DNA of 17,336 nucleotides from a bacterium (GCA_030622125.1 JAUXGM010000033.1:1-17336); one strand, 5' to 3'. Positions 1-7,606 are shown, counted from the first letter of the stretch. Numbers and translations: made by a program. The notes: generated by a model not told the origin, from the letters alone.

Positions 1-29
1 CATACGTTGCTTGCATCGTGTGTCCCAAG
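1..29. repeat. REP-like hairpin copy A, cut by the window edge
   Basis: These 29 bases recur at 146-174 with a single T-to-C change at position 21. In the second copy the unit forms a long imperfect hairpin that begins four bases earlier with GGGA. Those bases would lie outside the window here, so this is probably the 3' part of the same hairpin. A second shared block, TGTGTCCCGGATTCTT, follows at 40-55 and again at 177-192. The whole unit is therefore a composite repeat with variable internal spacing (10 nt here, 2 nt in the other copy). No coding function is apparent. Confidence 0.7.
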
Positions 30-141
30 AAAGTTGAGATGTGTCCCGGATTCTTCCTTAGATAACGATAGACCACCCGAGAACAATATAACCAAAGGAA
101 ATAAGTTCAAAGATTCAAAAGAAAATGCACTGAAAACAGGC

Positions 142-171
142 GGGACATACGTTGCTTGCATCGTGCGTCCC
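142..171. repeat. REP-like imperfect palindrome, copy B
   Basis: The 30 bases fold on themselves as GGGAC-a-TACG-t-TGC / loop TT / GCA-t-CGTG-c-GTCCC. This gives 12 pairs, including one G-T wobble, with A-C and T-T mismatches at symmetrical positions. Bases 146-174 are a direct repeat of 1-29, and 177-192 repeats 40-55. Short GC-rich imperfect hairpins in an AT-rich spacer are typical of REP elements mobilised by RAYT/IS200-like enzymes. That family assignment is inference, and no transposase gene is in the window. The hairpin lies about 30 nt beyond the MutL-family stop codon and could also protect or end that transcript. Confidence 0.75.
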
Positions 172-202
172 AAGACTGTGTCCCGGATTCTTGCCGAAGG
201 CA

Positions 203-2788
203 TCATGTGTCCCGAGACTCTGGTACACTTTTTCCCATTATAATATACGGACGTTTTACATTTGCCCGTAAACTTGTGTATGGATTTATATAAATATTTT
301 TTCCTAAGAAATGATTTAAAATGGAATTGTCAAATTTTCTATCTGAAAATCCCGAAAGAACAATAACATTTACATTCTCATCTTTCAATCTTTTGTAAAC
401 AGAATAATTGATATTCCGGAAGATAAAACTCCGTTCTCCTATTTCTATGAGTTCTTTTAGTTCATCAAATTCACAGGGAGAGTTGAAAAAGATGATCTTT
501 TTTCTTACATCATCATTAAACTTATGATTATAGAGTGATGCTATGCCAATATCTTCTTTGCCAAACCCTAATTTCCCATAAATTACTTTTCCTTTCGCTT
601 CTATAAAAAGTGAATTATTCCTTATTTTTTTAACCTCACCGGCAACAAGTGCTTGAATATCTTCATTATTATACTTTGCAGTTATTGTAATCTTCTTATT
701 TTTTAAATCAATATCTTTTATGATGCCGGATTTAGGTGAATATATATTCTTAAAGATACATTGACCGTTATAGATGGCATCTCCCTTTATAAGAGGGAAA
801 TTATACTTGTTTATTCGAAATTCTTTATCAATATCAATCACAATGTCATCTCTAAAATTATCAATATCTCTACTCGAAATAATTATATTGTTCTCACTGT
901 CAATTTCTTCTATCTTTCCGGAGTAGGGAAAGTAAAAATTGGGATCTCCCCTTCCCCATTTTTCATTTACAATCTTAAAGATTGCTTCTTTCTGCTTAAA
1001 ATTATTTCCCGGTTTTTTAAGATATTCGATCTTGTCATCTTTCTTTAAAAAAATATTTCTTACTACTATCTCCTTGATTTTACTGCCGCAGGAAGCAATT
1101 ATGGACTCTGAATTGACCATTTCCTTTTCCTTTACCCTTATTTTGTAAGGATAAGGAACGATCTTTTCCACTGTGATATTATCATCTGTTTTTATTTCCG
1201 ATAATTGTTCTTTTAATTCTAATCTATTATTTTTTTTATCAAATTGGGCAAAATTTATAAAATCCCTTTTCTTGAAATTATTAATATCCACTTTTGAAAA
1301 AATGAGACCGGAAAGATTCTTTTTTAAGATCTTAATGTCCCTCTTTGAATCTTCTATTAAAAGATAGTTCTTATCATAATTTTTAAGAAAAAATTTTTCA
1401 TTTCGCTTTGTAATGTATCCGCAAAATTCAATGTGCTGTTTTTGAATTTCATCAACATTAAAATCAGAATTTTTCAAAAGATTACCAAGATGAGGTAAGA
1501 TAAAATAGTTATCCTTATATATCTTTATCCTTTTATTAGTATTCAGTGCACTGTCAATTACCTTCATTGTATCTTCACGACTTAAAATGATAAATATTCC
1601 ACCCGAAAGAATAATATTATCAATATATTCGGTCTTATAGGTTTTCTGATTCCTAAATTTTTCTAATTCCTTTCGGCTTTGAAGATTTTTTTTGGTCTTG
1701 AGCGATTTATAATAATCCCTGAAATGTATATCCATCGCTTTTCTTATAGCAAGAGAGGCAAGGATCATTTCAAATTGTTCTTCCCTGTTGGATTTTGGAT
1801 TATCGGTAGGATTTGAATACTTATTCCCTATATAGTTATGAAATGATTCCATATCAATATTATATCCGAAAAAAGCATTAACAAAATTGAGATATTTTTC
1901 CGTATAGATATTGGCAATATTGTAACTCATTCCGAGATTTGCGACAACGGTTCGTTTGAAATTCCCATCAATATTTGAAAAAATATCTGTTGTTGCACCA
2001 CCAAGATCAATGGCAAGGATTGTCTCCTTTGTATCTTTATATCTTTTAAGTAAAAATTCTTCAACGGCAAGAGGGGTAGGTAGGATTTTATTTTTTGTAT
2101 AGTTATAAATTCCTTTAAATCCGGGGGCGATTTTCATCACATGGTTGGTAAAGATATCCTGAATTATATTTTTTACCTTATAAACATTCTCATCCATAAT
2201 CTTTGGTCTAATATTTTCCGAAAAATATATTTTATAGTGTTCGTTTAACAGTATTTCAATATATCTTCGTGCCTTGCTATTTCCTGCATAAATAAGAGGA
2301 ATTTTTTCGCCTGTTAAATAATTTCTTGGAGTTCCGTAAGAAAGTATATAGGCAAGTTCAATAATATTTGAGGTACCGCCGCCTTCAATTCCACCTATAA
2401 ATAGGATCATATCTGGTCTTGATTCTATGATTTTTGTAATCTTTTCAATCCTGGTCAAGGGGAAATCAAGGGTTACCTTATCTGCTATAACTCCACCCGA
2501 TATCTGTGCTGCCCTTACAGCGGAATTTCCCGATATTGAAGAGGTGAGAGCAATAACAAGAATCTTTAGTCCACCACCGGCTGAACTTGTTATATAAATA
2601 TTTTCCATTGGACAATCAACTGAATTATTCTTAAAAAGTTCTTTGATAGCGATTGTAACATCATTGTTTGGTGCTTCAACCGTTGTGGGTTGTCTGTCCT
2701 GAAGAATAATATTTTTTATGACATTGTCTTTTTTTTCAAAGCCAATAAGTTTTGTTGTTGTACTTCCAACATCAATACAGTAAATCAT
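203..2788 (-). CDS. MutL/GlmL-family cobalamin-mutase-associated ATPase with long C-terminal extension
   Basis: This belongs to the MutL family found beside B12-dependent mutases such as glutamate mutase (unrelated to mismatch-repair MutL). These proteins have an actin/Hsp70-like ATPase fold and are thought to help activate or recycle the mutase. Visible motifs are the first phosphate loop DVGSTTTKLI (residues 6-15), IGGIEGGGTS (131-140), the second phosphate loop AIDLGGATTDIF (259-270) and the adenosine-type ILSGGIF (393-399). From memory the family core is about 450-470 residues, yet this protein has 861. The extra part is rich in beta repeats (SGKIEEID at 623, SGIIKDID at 687, AGEVKKIR at 716) and ends in a Rossmann-like stretch (about 763-850). 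No mutase subunit lies in the window. The start matches the conserved N-terminus, but no Shine-Dalgarno is visible and a TATAAT sits 8 bases upstream of the start codon. The last residues are encoded by a repeat palindrome. Confidence 0.85.
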   Translation of the reverse strand: MIYCIDVGSTTTKLIGFEKKDNVIKNIILQDRQPTTVEAPNNDVTIAIKELFKNNSVDCPMENIYITSSAGGGLKILVIALTSSISGNSAVRAAQISGGVIADKVTLDFPLTRIEKITKIIESRPDMILFIGGIEGGGTSNIIELAYILSYGTPRNYLTGEKIPLIYAGNSKARRYIEILLNEHYKIYFSENIRPKIMDENVYKVKNIIQDIFTNHVMKIAPGFKGIYNYTKNKILPTPLAVEEFLLKRYKDTKETILAIDLGGATTDIFSNIDGNFKRTVVANLGMSYNIANIYTEKYLNFVNAFFGYNIDMESFHNYIGNKYSNPTDNPKSNREEQFEMILASLAIRKAMDIHFRDYYKSLKTKKNLQSRKELEKFRNQKTYKTEYIDNIILSGGIFIILSREDTMKVIDSALNTNKRIKIYKDNYFILPHLGNLLKNSDFNVDEIQKQHIEFCGYITKRNEKFFLKNYDKNYLLIEDSKRDIKILKKNLSGLIFSKVDINNFKKRDFINFAQFDKKNNRLELKEQLSEIKTDDNITVEKIVPYPYKIRVKEKEMVNSESIIASCGSKIKEIVVRNIFLKKDDKIEYLKKPGNNFKQKEAIFKIVNEKWGRGDPNFYFPYSGKIEEIDSENNIIISSRDIDNFRDDIVIDIDKEFRINKYNFPLIKGDAIYNGQCIFKNIYSPKSGIIKDIDLKNKKITITAKYNNEDIQALVAGEVKKIRNNSLFIEAKGKVIYGKLGFGKEDIGIASLYNHKFNDDVRKKIIFFNSPCEFDELKELIEIGERSFIFRNINYSVYKRLKDENVNVIVLSGFSDRKFDNSILNHFLGKNIYINPYTSLRANVKRPYIIMGKSVPESRDT
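207..228. repeat. Third GTGTCCC palindrome, overlapping a gene 3' end
   Basis: This 22-nt imperfect palindrome has outer arms GTGT/ACAC and inner arms CC/GG separated by a C-T mismatch, with loop GAGACTCT. It starts with the same GTGTCCCG seen at 20-26, 41-47 and 178-184. Read on the minus strand it encodes the last residues (VPESRDT) of the MutL-family gene. The stop codon at 203-205 lies immediately beyond it. Confidence 0.6.
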
Positions 2789-2796
2789 AATAATTC

Positions 2797-2825
2797 ATTA
2801 TAATCTTAAAAGACAAAAAAATCAA
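2797..2825 (-). promoter_or_regulatory. Sigma70-type promoter for the MutL-family gene
   Basis: On the minus strand, TTGATT (2825-2820), a 17-bp spacer and TATAAT (2802-2797) precede the start codon at 2788. Transcription would start near 2790, leaving essentially no leader. There is no Shine-Dalgarno between the -10 box and the ATG, which fits a leaderless or near-leaderless mRNA. It lies just outside the repeat element that begins at 2832. Confidence 0.55.
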
Positions 2826-2831
2826 TTTTAA

Positions 2832-3027
2832 TGGGGACGGTGGTTAGTTTGATTAGTTTCCTCACGTATTATTATATATCTTCTTTAGCCATATTTCTTT
2901 TATCATTGGGAAATATTAATTTACAGTTTTAGAAATTATTTTCGTTCCTTTTTTGTTAAAATTCTAATTGTTGATATATAGGCATATAAAAATTTAGTAA
3001 GTTAATACAAACTAACCACCGTCCCCA
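2832..3027. mobile_element. MITE/BIME-like non-autonomous element with 20-bp inverted ends
   Basis: The left end TGGGGACGGTGGTTAGTTTG (2832-2851) is the exact reverse complement of 3008-3027. The enclosed roughly 156 bp is AT-rich and has no credible reading frame on either strand. A GGGGACGGT core at paired inverted positions resembles REP pairs mobilised by Y1 (RAYT/IS200-like) transposases, but no transposase is present. Alternatively it is an ordinary MITE. The right end encodes the last residues and the TAG stop of the neighbouring Lnt-like gene. The transcript of that gene would fold the two arms into a long stem that could act as a terminator. I could not define target-site duplications. 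Confidence 0.7.
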
Positions 3028-4103
3028 ATATAAACTCTAATGTTATTTTTTTTCAAATACTTAATGCCCCATTTCATCCCTATTCGTGGTTTTTTACCCC
3101 ATCTTTCAGGGATCATTGACGGAACAATTAGAATATCACCGCTTTTTACCCTTTTATAGATATCGTTAAATAATATATCTTGACAGACGGCAAGTTTTAA
3201 AGTATGATTTTTGTAAATTATACAATCATTTATCGGTTCTTTCTTTATATGTGCTTCAAGAAATGGAATAGGATGATGTTTGTAGGTAAAGCTCTCATCA
3301 TCTTTGGAAAATAATGCAGCCCAGGATTCATGCTTTTCCTCGTTCTTCTTTGTAAATCCAAACGCCAAAAAACCATTTTCCTTAAAGTAAGGTGCAAATA
3401 TTGTTTTTATCTTGCCCTTTTCCTTTTGAAAATCCCTCTTAAATATATATTCATTCAGGATGGTACCGTCAAAACCCGCCATTCCATTGATAGTCTCAAT
3501 AATATTAAGTTCCTTATAAAGTTTCGGTGTTGAGATATGAAGGTAAAATAAATTTTCATTTATCTTCTTTGGGAAAAAATTTAAAAATAGGATCACTACT
3601 ATTGAAAAAATAATTCCCCTTTTGAAAGGAATAACGAGGATTATTATTGCAAGAATTATTGAAGAAAGATAGGGTCTTAACGGAAAATTGATATTAAATA
3701 TATTTACTAACGGATACGATATCAAAAGAGGCGGAAAAATGGAAAGAGTATTTAGTATAAATTCAACGATGGCAAAAAGCGGAACAAAGAGAATCAATGA
3801 AAAGATATTTTTTTTAAAAAGTATCAGAAAAGAAATAAGGTATAAAATAAAGATCAAGAAAAAAGCAAGTAAATAATACCATTTGATCGCTCTCACTGTC
3901 CAGAAAGTATTAGATAAAAGCAAAAAGAAAAGAAAAAAAACTAAATGTGAAGTCCGTCTTTTTCTAAATAATATCCATAATCCAAAAATGAACAGCAGAT
4001 AAAATACTAACGAGTTAGAGTAATAAAAAAAAGATAAAATGTATGAAAAAACCGCTATGCCAATAGCGTATAAAATATTACCTTTTACCTTTTTGAGACT
4101 CAT
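3012..4103 (-). CDS. lnt: Apolipoprotein N-acyltransferase-like membrane protein, probably C-terminally truncated
   Basis: Lnt transfers an acyl chain to the N-terminal cysteine of lipoproteins, using a periplasmic nitrilase-type domain carried by a membrane bundle. Here residues 10-175 hold several hydrophobic segments, followed by a soluble domain. In that domain K275 and E283 (YKHHPIPFLE) and C307 (LAVCQD) line up with the K335/E343 and catalytic C387 regions of E. coli Lnt, with the same 8-residue K-to-E spacing. E217 (ILNEY) may be the third triad member. The protein is 363 residues against about 500 for the family. It stops at RVYIGDGG, about where the family's NTG strand, the end of the domain and the last TM helix should follow. 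The stop codon and GDGG tail lie inside the inverted end of the 2832-3027 element. The start codon overlaps the upstream SPFH gene by 26 bp. Sequence similarity is modest, so a divergent nitrilase/Lnt relative is possible. Confidence 0.65.
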   Translation of the reverse strand: MSLKKVKGNILYAIGIAVFSYILSFFYYSNSLVFYLLFIFGLWILFRKRRTSHLVFFLFFLLLSNTFWTVRAIKWYYLLAFFLIFILYLISFLILFKKNIFSLILFVPLFAIVEFILNTLSIFPPLLISYPLVNIFNINFPLRPYLSSIILAIIILVIPFKRGIIFSIVVILFLNFFPKKINENLFYLHISTPKLYKELNIIETINGMAGFDGTILNEYIFKRDFQKEKGKIKTIFAPYFKENGFLAFGFTKKNEEKHESWAALFSKDDESFTYKHHPIPFLEAHIKKEPINDCIIYKNHTLKLAVCQDILFNDIYKRVKSGDILIVPSMIPERWGKKPRIGMKWGIKYLKKNNIRVYIGDGG

Positions 4104-5043
4104 TAACTATATCTTCAAGGTTCATAATTGTCGTCTGGTCGGTTACGATCACCTTTATATTATTTGAAAGTTTATTTACATAGAGCCAATTGCTATAGCC
4201 GGGATTTTGTTTTATTGCTTTACCGATTTGCTGAATCTTAGAAACCTCACCGGACGCCTCTATTTTTTTTCTTTCCGCTTCTTTTTGTTCTCTATCTAAA
4301 ACATATTCCATCTTCTGGGCATGCTGTTCTGCAATCTGCTTCTCCTCAATCGCCCTTTGAAATTCCTTTGGGAATACAATATCCCGCAATAATAATCTAT
4401 CAATAATGATCCCTTTATCTTTTATACTGTTTTTAAGACTTTCAAAAAGCTTTTCCTGAACCTCAGCCCTTTTTGAAGAATACAATTCCATAACTTTATA
4501 TTGTGAAACCGTATTTCTGATCAAAGAACGAATTGCCGGACGAAGTATCTTTTCTTCGTAATTTTCTCCGATGGTTTTGTGTAATAAAACCAGCTTTTCA
4601 GTATCTAATCTGAACCATAGAGTAAGATCAACACCTACCTGTAACCCTTCTTTTGTAGGGGACCATACGGAATCGTCGCCGTAGACTTTACCTTCTGATT
4701 TTGCAACAGACATCGTATATTCCTGTATCCGAATATCGTATTTATCAAGTTTGTAAATAAAGGGAACAATTATGTGAAAACCCTGTGTAAGCGTTGAAAG
4801 ATTTCCTCTTTTTGAAAGCTGATTAAATTTCACGATCGCAGTACCGGGTCTTACGATAACAACACCTTGGATAAGAATGATAATAAAAAGGATAATGGCT
4901 AAAATAGTAACAATCAATGCGGGCTTTATTCCGCTGCCTATTTTTTTCCCTTTTTCATTTACCCATTTGTGACCAGACGGCATAGAAGAAAAAATTATCA
5001 CAATAGCACCGATGAGAAGTATCAAAAAAATTACAAGTCCCAT
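4078..5043 (-). CDS. Prohibitin/SPFH-domain membrane protein
   Basis: SPFH proteins form large membrane-bound cage- or scaffold-like assemblies that often hold proteases such as FtsH or organise membrane microdomains. Two hydrophobic helices (about 2-19 and 42-62) are followed by the SPFH domain (about 60-230). Its prohibitin-like signatures include LRPAIRSLIRNTVSQYKVMELYSSKR (167-192) and LLLRDIVFPKEFQRAIEEKQIAEQ (217-240). A charged coiled coil covers about 228-275. Length (321) is normal. A strong AGGAGGT lies just upstream of the ATG, and the gap to the previous gene is 8 nt, so it is the third gene of the HD-GYP operon. Two N-terminal helices instead of one differ from classical prohibitin. 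The natural partner, perhaps a protease, is not in the window. Confidence 0.9.
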   Translation of the reverse strand: MGLVIFLILLIGAIVIIFSSMPSGHKWVNEKGKKIGSGIKPALIVTILAIILFIIILIQGVVIVRPGTAIVKFNQLSKRGNLSTLTQGFHIIVPFIYKLDKYDIRIQEYTMSVAKSEGKVYGDDSVWSPTKEGLQVGVDLTLWFRLDTEKLVLLHKTIGENYEEKILRPAIRSLIRNTVSQYKVMELYSSKRAEVQEKLFESLKNSIKDKGIIIDRLLLRDIVFPKEFQRAIEEKQIAEQHAQKMEYVLDREQKEAERKKIEASGEVSKIQQIGKAIKQNPGYSNWLYVNKLSNNIKVIVTDQTTIMNLEDIVNESQKGKR

Positions 5044-5051
5044 AGAACCTC

Positions 5052-5687
5052 CTATTTTATTAGTTCGAAAACTAAATAATTATTATTCAAGCCATTTATT
5101 CCTAAATATCTTACGGAATAACCTTCATATTCAAAACTCTCTATTTCTGTATAAATTTTTGTATTTTTAAGAAAATATATGCCCGGTATATTACCTTCTT
5201 TTGTGTATATTAGCGGATATTCTGCTCTCTTAGAGATACTGATGGGCGAAATTATATTTACTCCCTTTGCAATAAGCGAGCCGATCGCACCTACTGTGCC
5301 TCCCGTTTCCGAATAGATAAATACACCGACACCATCATCCTCAAATAATAGGTTTCCGCCTTTTATGAAATAATCACCGGTTCCGAGTTGTGAGAGTCCC
5401 TCTTTAAACATTACTCTTTTTACATTCCCTTTATTCAGTAGGATCAATTTTTCTCTTTTTTCCGTTTCTGTTACAGCAAAAGCCCCGTTTTTGATCTTTC
5501 CAGCAGTATAACCCTCATATTCAACATTGATATTTAAAGCTTTTAATATGTAATAATTTGTTGAACCGTAATTGATCAGTATCATTTTATTTTTAAGTGC
5601 ATCCATAAAAAAATCTTCTTTAATTAGGTTCGTAGCAATCTTTTCTTTTGCCTCTTCAATAGATAATATCTTCATTATTCTTTTCAT
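5052..5687 (-). CDS. Conserved protein of unknown function
   Basis: I do not recognise a characterised family. The 211-residue protein has no signal peptide or TM segment and is probably cytoplasmic. Glycine-rich motifs look conserved or ligand-binding: NYGSTNYYILKAL (39-51), GTGDYFIKGGN (102-112) and ETGGTVGAIGSLIAKGVNII (127-146), followed by PISISKR. I vaguely recall similar FIKGxN...TGGTxGA patterns in hypothetical proteins of anaerobes, but cannot name the family. It sits 7 nt after the HD-GYP gene and 8 nt before the SPFH gene, so it is co-transcribed with both. Shine-Dalgarno for the first ATG is weak (TAGTGG). A second ATG at codon 5 (5675) is an alternative start. Confidence 0.8.
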   Translation of the reverse strand: MKRIMKILSIEEAKEKIATNLIKEDFFMDALKNKMILINYGSTNYYILKALNINVEYEGYTAGKIKNGAFAVTETEKREKLILLNKGNVKRVMFKEGLSQLGTGDYFIKGGNLLFEDDGVGVFIYSETGGTVGAIGSLIAKGVNIISPISISKRAEYPLIYTKEGNIPGIYFLKNTKIYTEIESFEYEGYSVRYLGINGLNNNYLVFELIK

Positions 5688-5694
5688 TTTTCCA

Positions 5695-7521
5695 CTACAT
5701 TTTTATGTTTCCTTCTAAAATAGGAAGTAAATGTTTCTGAATATGATATTTTTCATCATCATCTACTTCTTTATAAAATTCCATTAAGACCCTTCTACAT
5801 AAAATCTCGTAATAGATCTGTTTCTCCTCTTGTGCAAGGGTAGCAGCAAGTTCCATTGAACTAATTGCCTTTCTTATATCAATATCTTCATACATTATCC
5901 CTTTCAAGTAGAAATAATACATGAGAATATCATTTTTCTTTATTTCATTTATATTTATTTTATCCAAAATTTCTCGTGCTCTTTCTCTGTTATTTTCATA
6001 AAAATTTATTTCTGCTTCAAGCAGATCGATCTCGTAATTTCTTTGGAATTCAGTTTTAAGGTTATGATAGATCATTTTTGCACTTACAAAATCTTGAGCA
6101 AGCATAAAATTTTTTATCCGTTCCATATATGATAAATAAATCCCATTTTTGAGATGCAATCTTTTTGAAAGTCTATAATTCATGAGAAAATCTTGTTCCG
6201 CCTTTTTAAACTTGCTCATCAAACTGTAAACCTTACCTCTGCCGCCATAACTTATTGAAAGTCCGTAATTATCATCAAGATCATTTTTTAGATCTATTGA
6301 CTTATTATAGTATTCAAGTGCTCTTTTAAAATTTCCGAGATCAAAATCAATGCGTCCTAAAACATCATAAAGTTTTGCCAAATTAAGTGAAATTTCTTCG
6401 TATAATAGGTAATTTTCATCAAAAATTTCAAAAAATTTAATTCCCATTTCAAGATTTCCACCTTGCTCTTCTAATAATTTTTTTGCAAGTTCCTGGTATA
6501 TATCCTCTGCATAAGACATTTCTACAAGGGCAGCTTCCTTTCTCATCGTTTTCCAGTAAGCCATTGCAAGATGTCTCAACGCTCTTGCCTTTTCAAATGG
6601 CGTAATATCCTTATTTGATAATACCATTTCCGATATATTTATCACCTCATCATATTCTTTCTTATAATAATGATATAATGCCATTTCATTTAAGAATTTG
6701 TCGTTAATTGCAACTTTGTATTTAATTGACATTTTTTCTATTCTATCGATAGTTTTTTTTGAATCACCGAGCCTCTTCATTTTATTTTGGACCTCTAATA
6801 TTTTAAGTTCCAATTTGAACGCATGTTGTGGTGTTGAGACTTTCTTAATAGCATTTTTAAAAAGTCTTATCGCCTCTAACCAAAGAGTTCCTTCATCCGT
6901 AGAGGCAAAGTTTATACCTTTCAAGTATTCTATTTCTCCAAAATTAAAAAGTTCATGAAAAATATCAACAATTTGGGGATCAAATAGAATTCCTCTATTT
7001 TCAAGGATCTCTTTCATTGCTTCATTACTAGTTTTTTGTCTTCTGTAAACTCTATTTGTTGTCATTGCATCAAAACTGTCACAAACAGCAATGATCCTTG
7101 AGATCAACGGAATTTCCGTATTTGATAATTGATCAGGATAACCGCTGCCGTTCCATCTTTCGTGATGGTGCTTTATTATTTTAGCGATCTCCTTTAAAAA
7201 CGGATGTCTACTCAATATGTGCTGGGCATAGATTACATGTTTCTCCATCTCAATGGCTTCTTCTCTTGTGAATTTCCCTTTCTTTTTAAGAATGGCTTCG
7301 GGGATTTTTGCTTTTCCAATATCGTGGAGTTGAGCGGCTAAATATGTTCTGAAAATACTATCCTTGTCCAAATCAAGCCTTTCTACTATCTTCATTGAAT
7401 ACAATCTTACCCGTTCCGAATGCCCCCAGGTATATTTATCCTTTGCATCAATTGATTCTGTCAAATACTTTATCGAAAGTATAAATAAGTCTTGTGCCCT
7501 TAATTGGAATACTTCTCTCAT
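5695..7521 (-). CDS. HD-GYP domain phosphodiesterase with TPR C-terminal half
   Basis: HD-GYP proteins hydrolyse cyclic di-GMP (some cGAMP) with a bi- or trinuclear metal centre. The domain starts almost at the N-terminus and seems complete: GHSERV (33-38), HDIGK (66-70) with KIPEAIL after it, H95, HHERWNGSGYP (119-129) and DSFDAMTTNRVYR (148-160). No receiver, PAS or membrane segment precedes it. Residues from about 210 to 600 are helical repeats of TPR type, e.g. DLGNFKRALEYYNKSIDL and neighbours near 390-480, likely sensing or docking partners. The ATG is only 9 nt from the 3' end of a tRNA gene, with no Shine-Dalgarno in that gap. The next Met is codon 43, beyond the first HD-GYP histidine, so this start is preferred. 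It heads the operon with the unknown gene, SPFH and Lnt-like genes. Confidence 0.92.
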   Translation of the reverse strand: MREVFQLRAQDLFILSIKYLTESIDAKDKYTWGHSERVRLYSMKIVERLDLDKDSIFRTYLAAQLHDIGKAKIPEAILKKKGKFTREEAIEMEKHVIYAQHILSRHPFLKEIAKIIKHHHERWNGSGYPDQLSNTEIPLISRIIAVCDSFDAMTTNRVYRRQKTSNEAMKEILENRGILFDPQIVDIFHELFNFGEIEYLKGINFASTDEGTLWLEAIRLFKNAIKKVSTPQHAFKLELKILEVQNKMKRLGDSKKTIDRIEKMSIKYKVAINDKFLNEMALYHYYKKEYDEVINISEMVLSNKDITPFEKARALRHLAMAYWKTMRKEAALVEMSYAEDIYQELAKKLLEEQGGNLEMGIKFFEIFDENYLLYEEISLNLAKLYDVLGRIDFDLGNFKRALEYYNKSIDLKNDLDDNYGLSISYGGRGKVYSLMSKFKKAEQDFLMNYRLSKRLHLKNGIYLSYMERIKNFMLAQDFVSAKMIYHNLKTEFQRNYEIDLLEAEINFYENNRERAREILDKININEIKKNDILMYYFYLKGIMYEDIDIRKAISSMELAATLAQEEKQIYYEILCRRVLMEFYKEVDDDEKYHIQKHLLPILEGNIKM

Positions 7522-7530
7522 TTTATAAAA

Positions 7531-7606
7531 TGGTACCCTGGAGAGGATTTGAACCTCCGACCCATGGATTAGGAATCCATTGCTCTATCCTCTGAGCTAC
7601 CAGGGC
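7531..7606 (-). tRNA. tRNA-Arg (anticodon CCU)
   Basis: The minus strand gives a 76-nt cloverleaf. The acceptor stem GCCCTGG pairs with CCAGGGT (closing G-U), then discriminator A and an encoded CCA. The D arm contains TAGCTCAGAGGATAGAGC. The anticodon stem ATGGA/TCCAT encloses loop TTCCTAA, giving CCT. The T arm contains GGTTCAAATCC. This isoacceptor reads AGG arginine codons. It has its own promoter directly upstream and is followed 9 nt later by the HD-GYP start codon, so the primary transcript probably contains both. Confidence 0.97.

Noticed and set aside
1-192. Possible CRISPR array from the repeated 29-bp units
   Set aside because: There are only two copies, the internal spacing of sub-blocks differs (10 versus 2 nt), and there are no regular spacers or cas genes. 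REP-like hairpins explain it better.
7-243. Plus-strand reading frame of 78 codons at the left edge
   Set aside because: It consists mostly of the REP-like repeats and overlaps the MutL 3' end. The composition is repeat-derived and no ribosome site is visible.
2852-3007. Hidden gene inside the inverted-repeat element
   Set aside because: Frames on both strands are broken by frequent stops and the region is very AT-rich.
7531-7606. tRNA as an integration (att) site of a genomic island
   Set aside because: There is no integrase gene and no duplicated tRNA 3' end in the window, and flanking genes are ordinary chromosomal genes.
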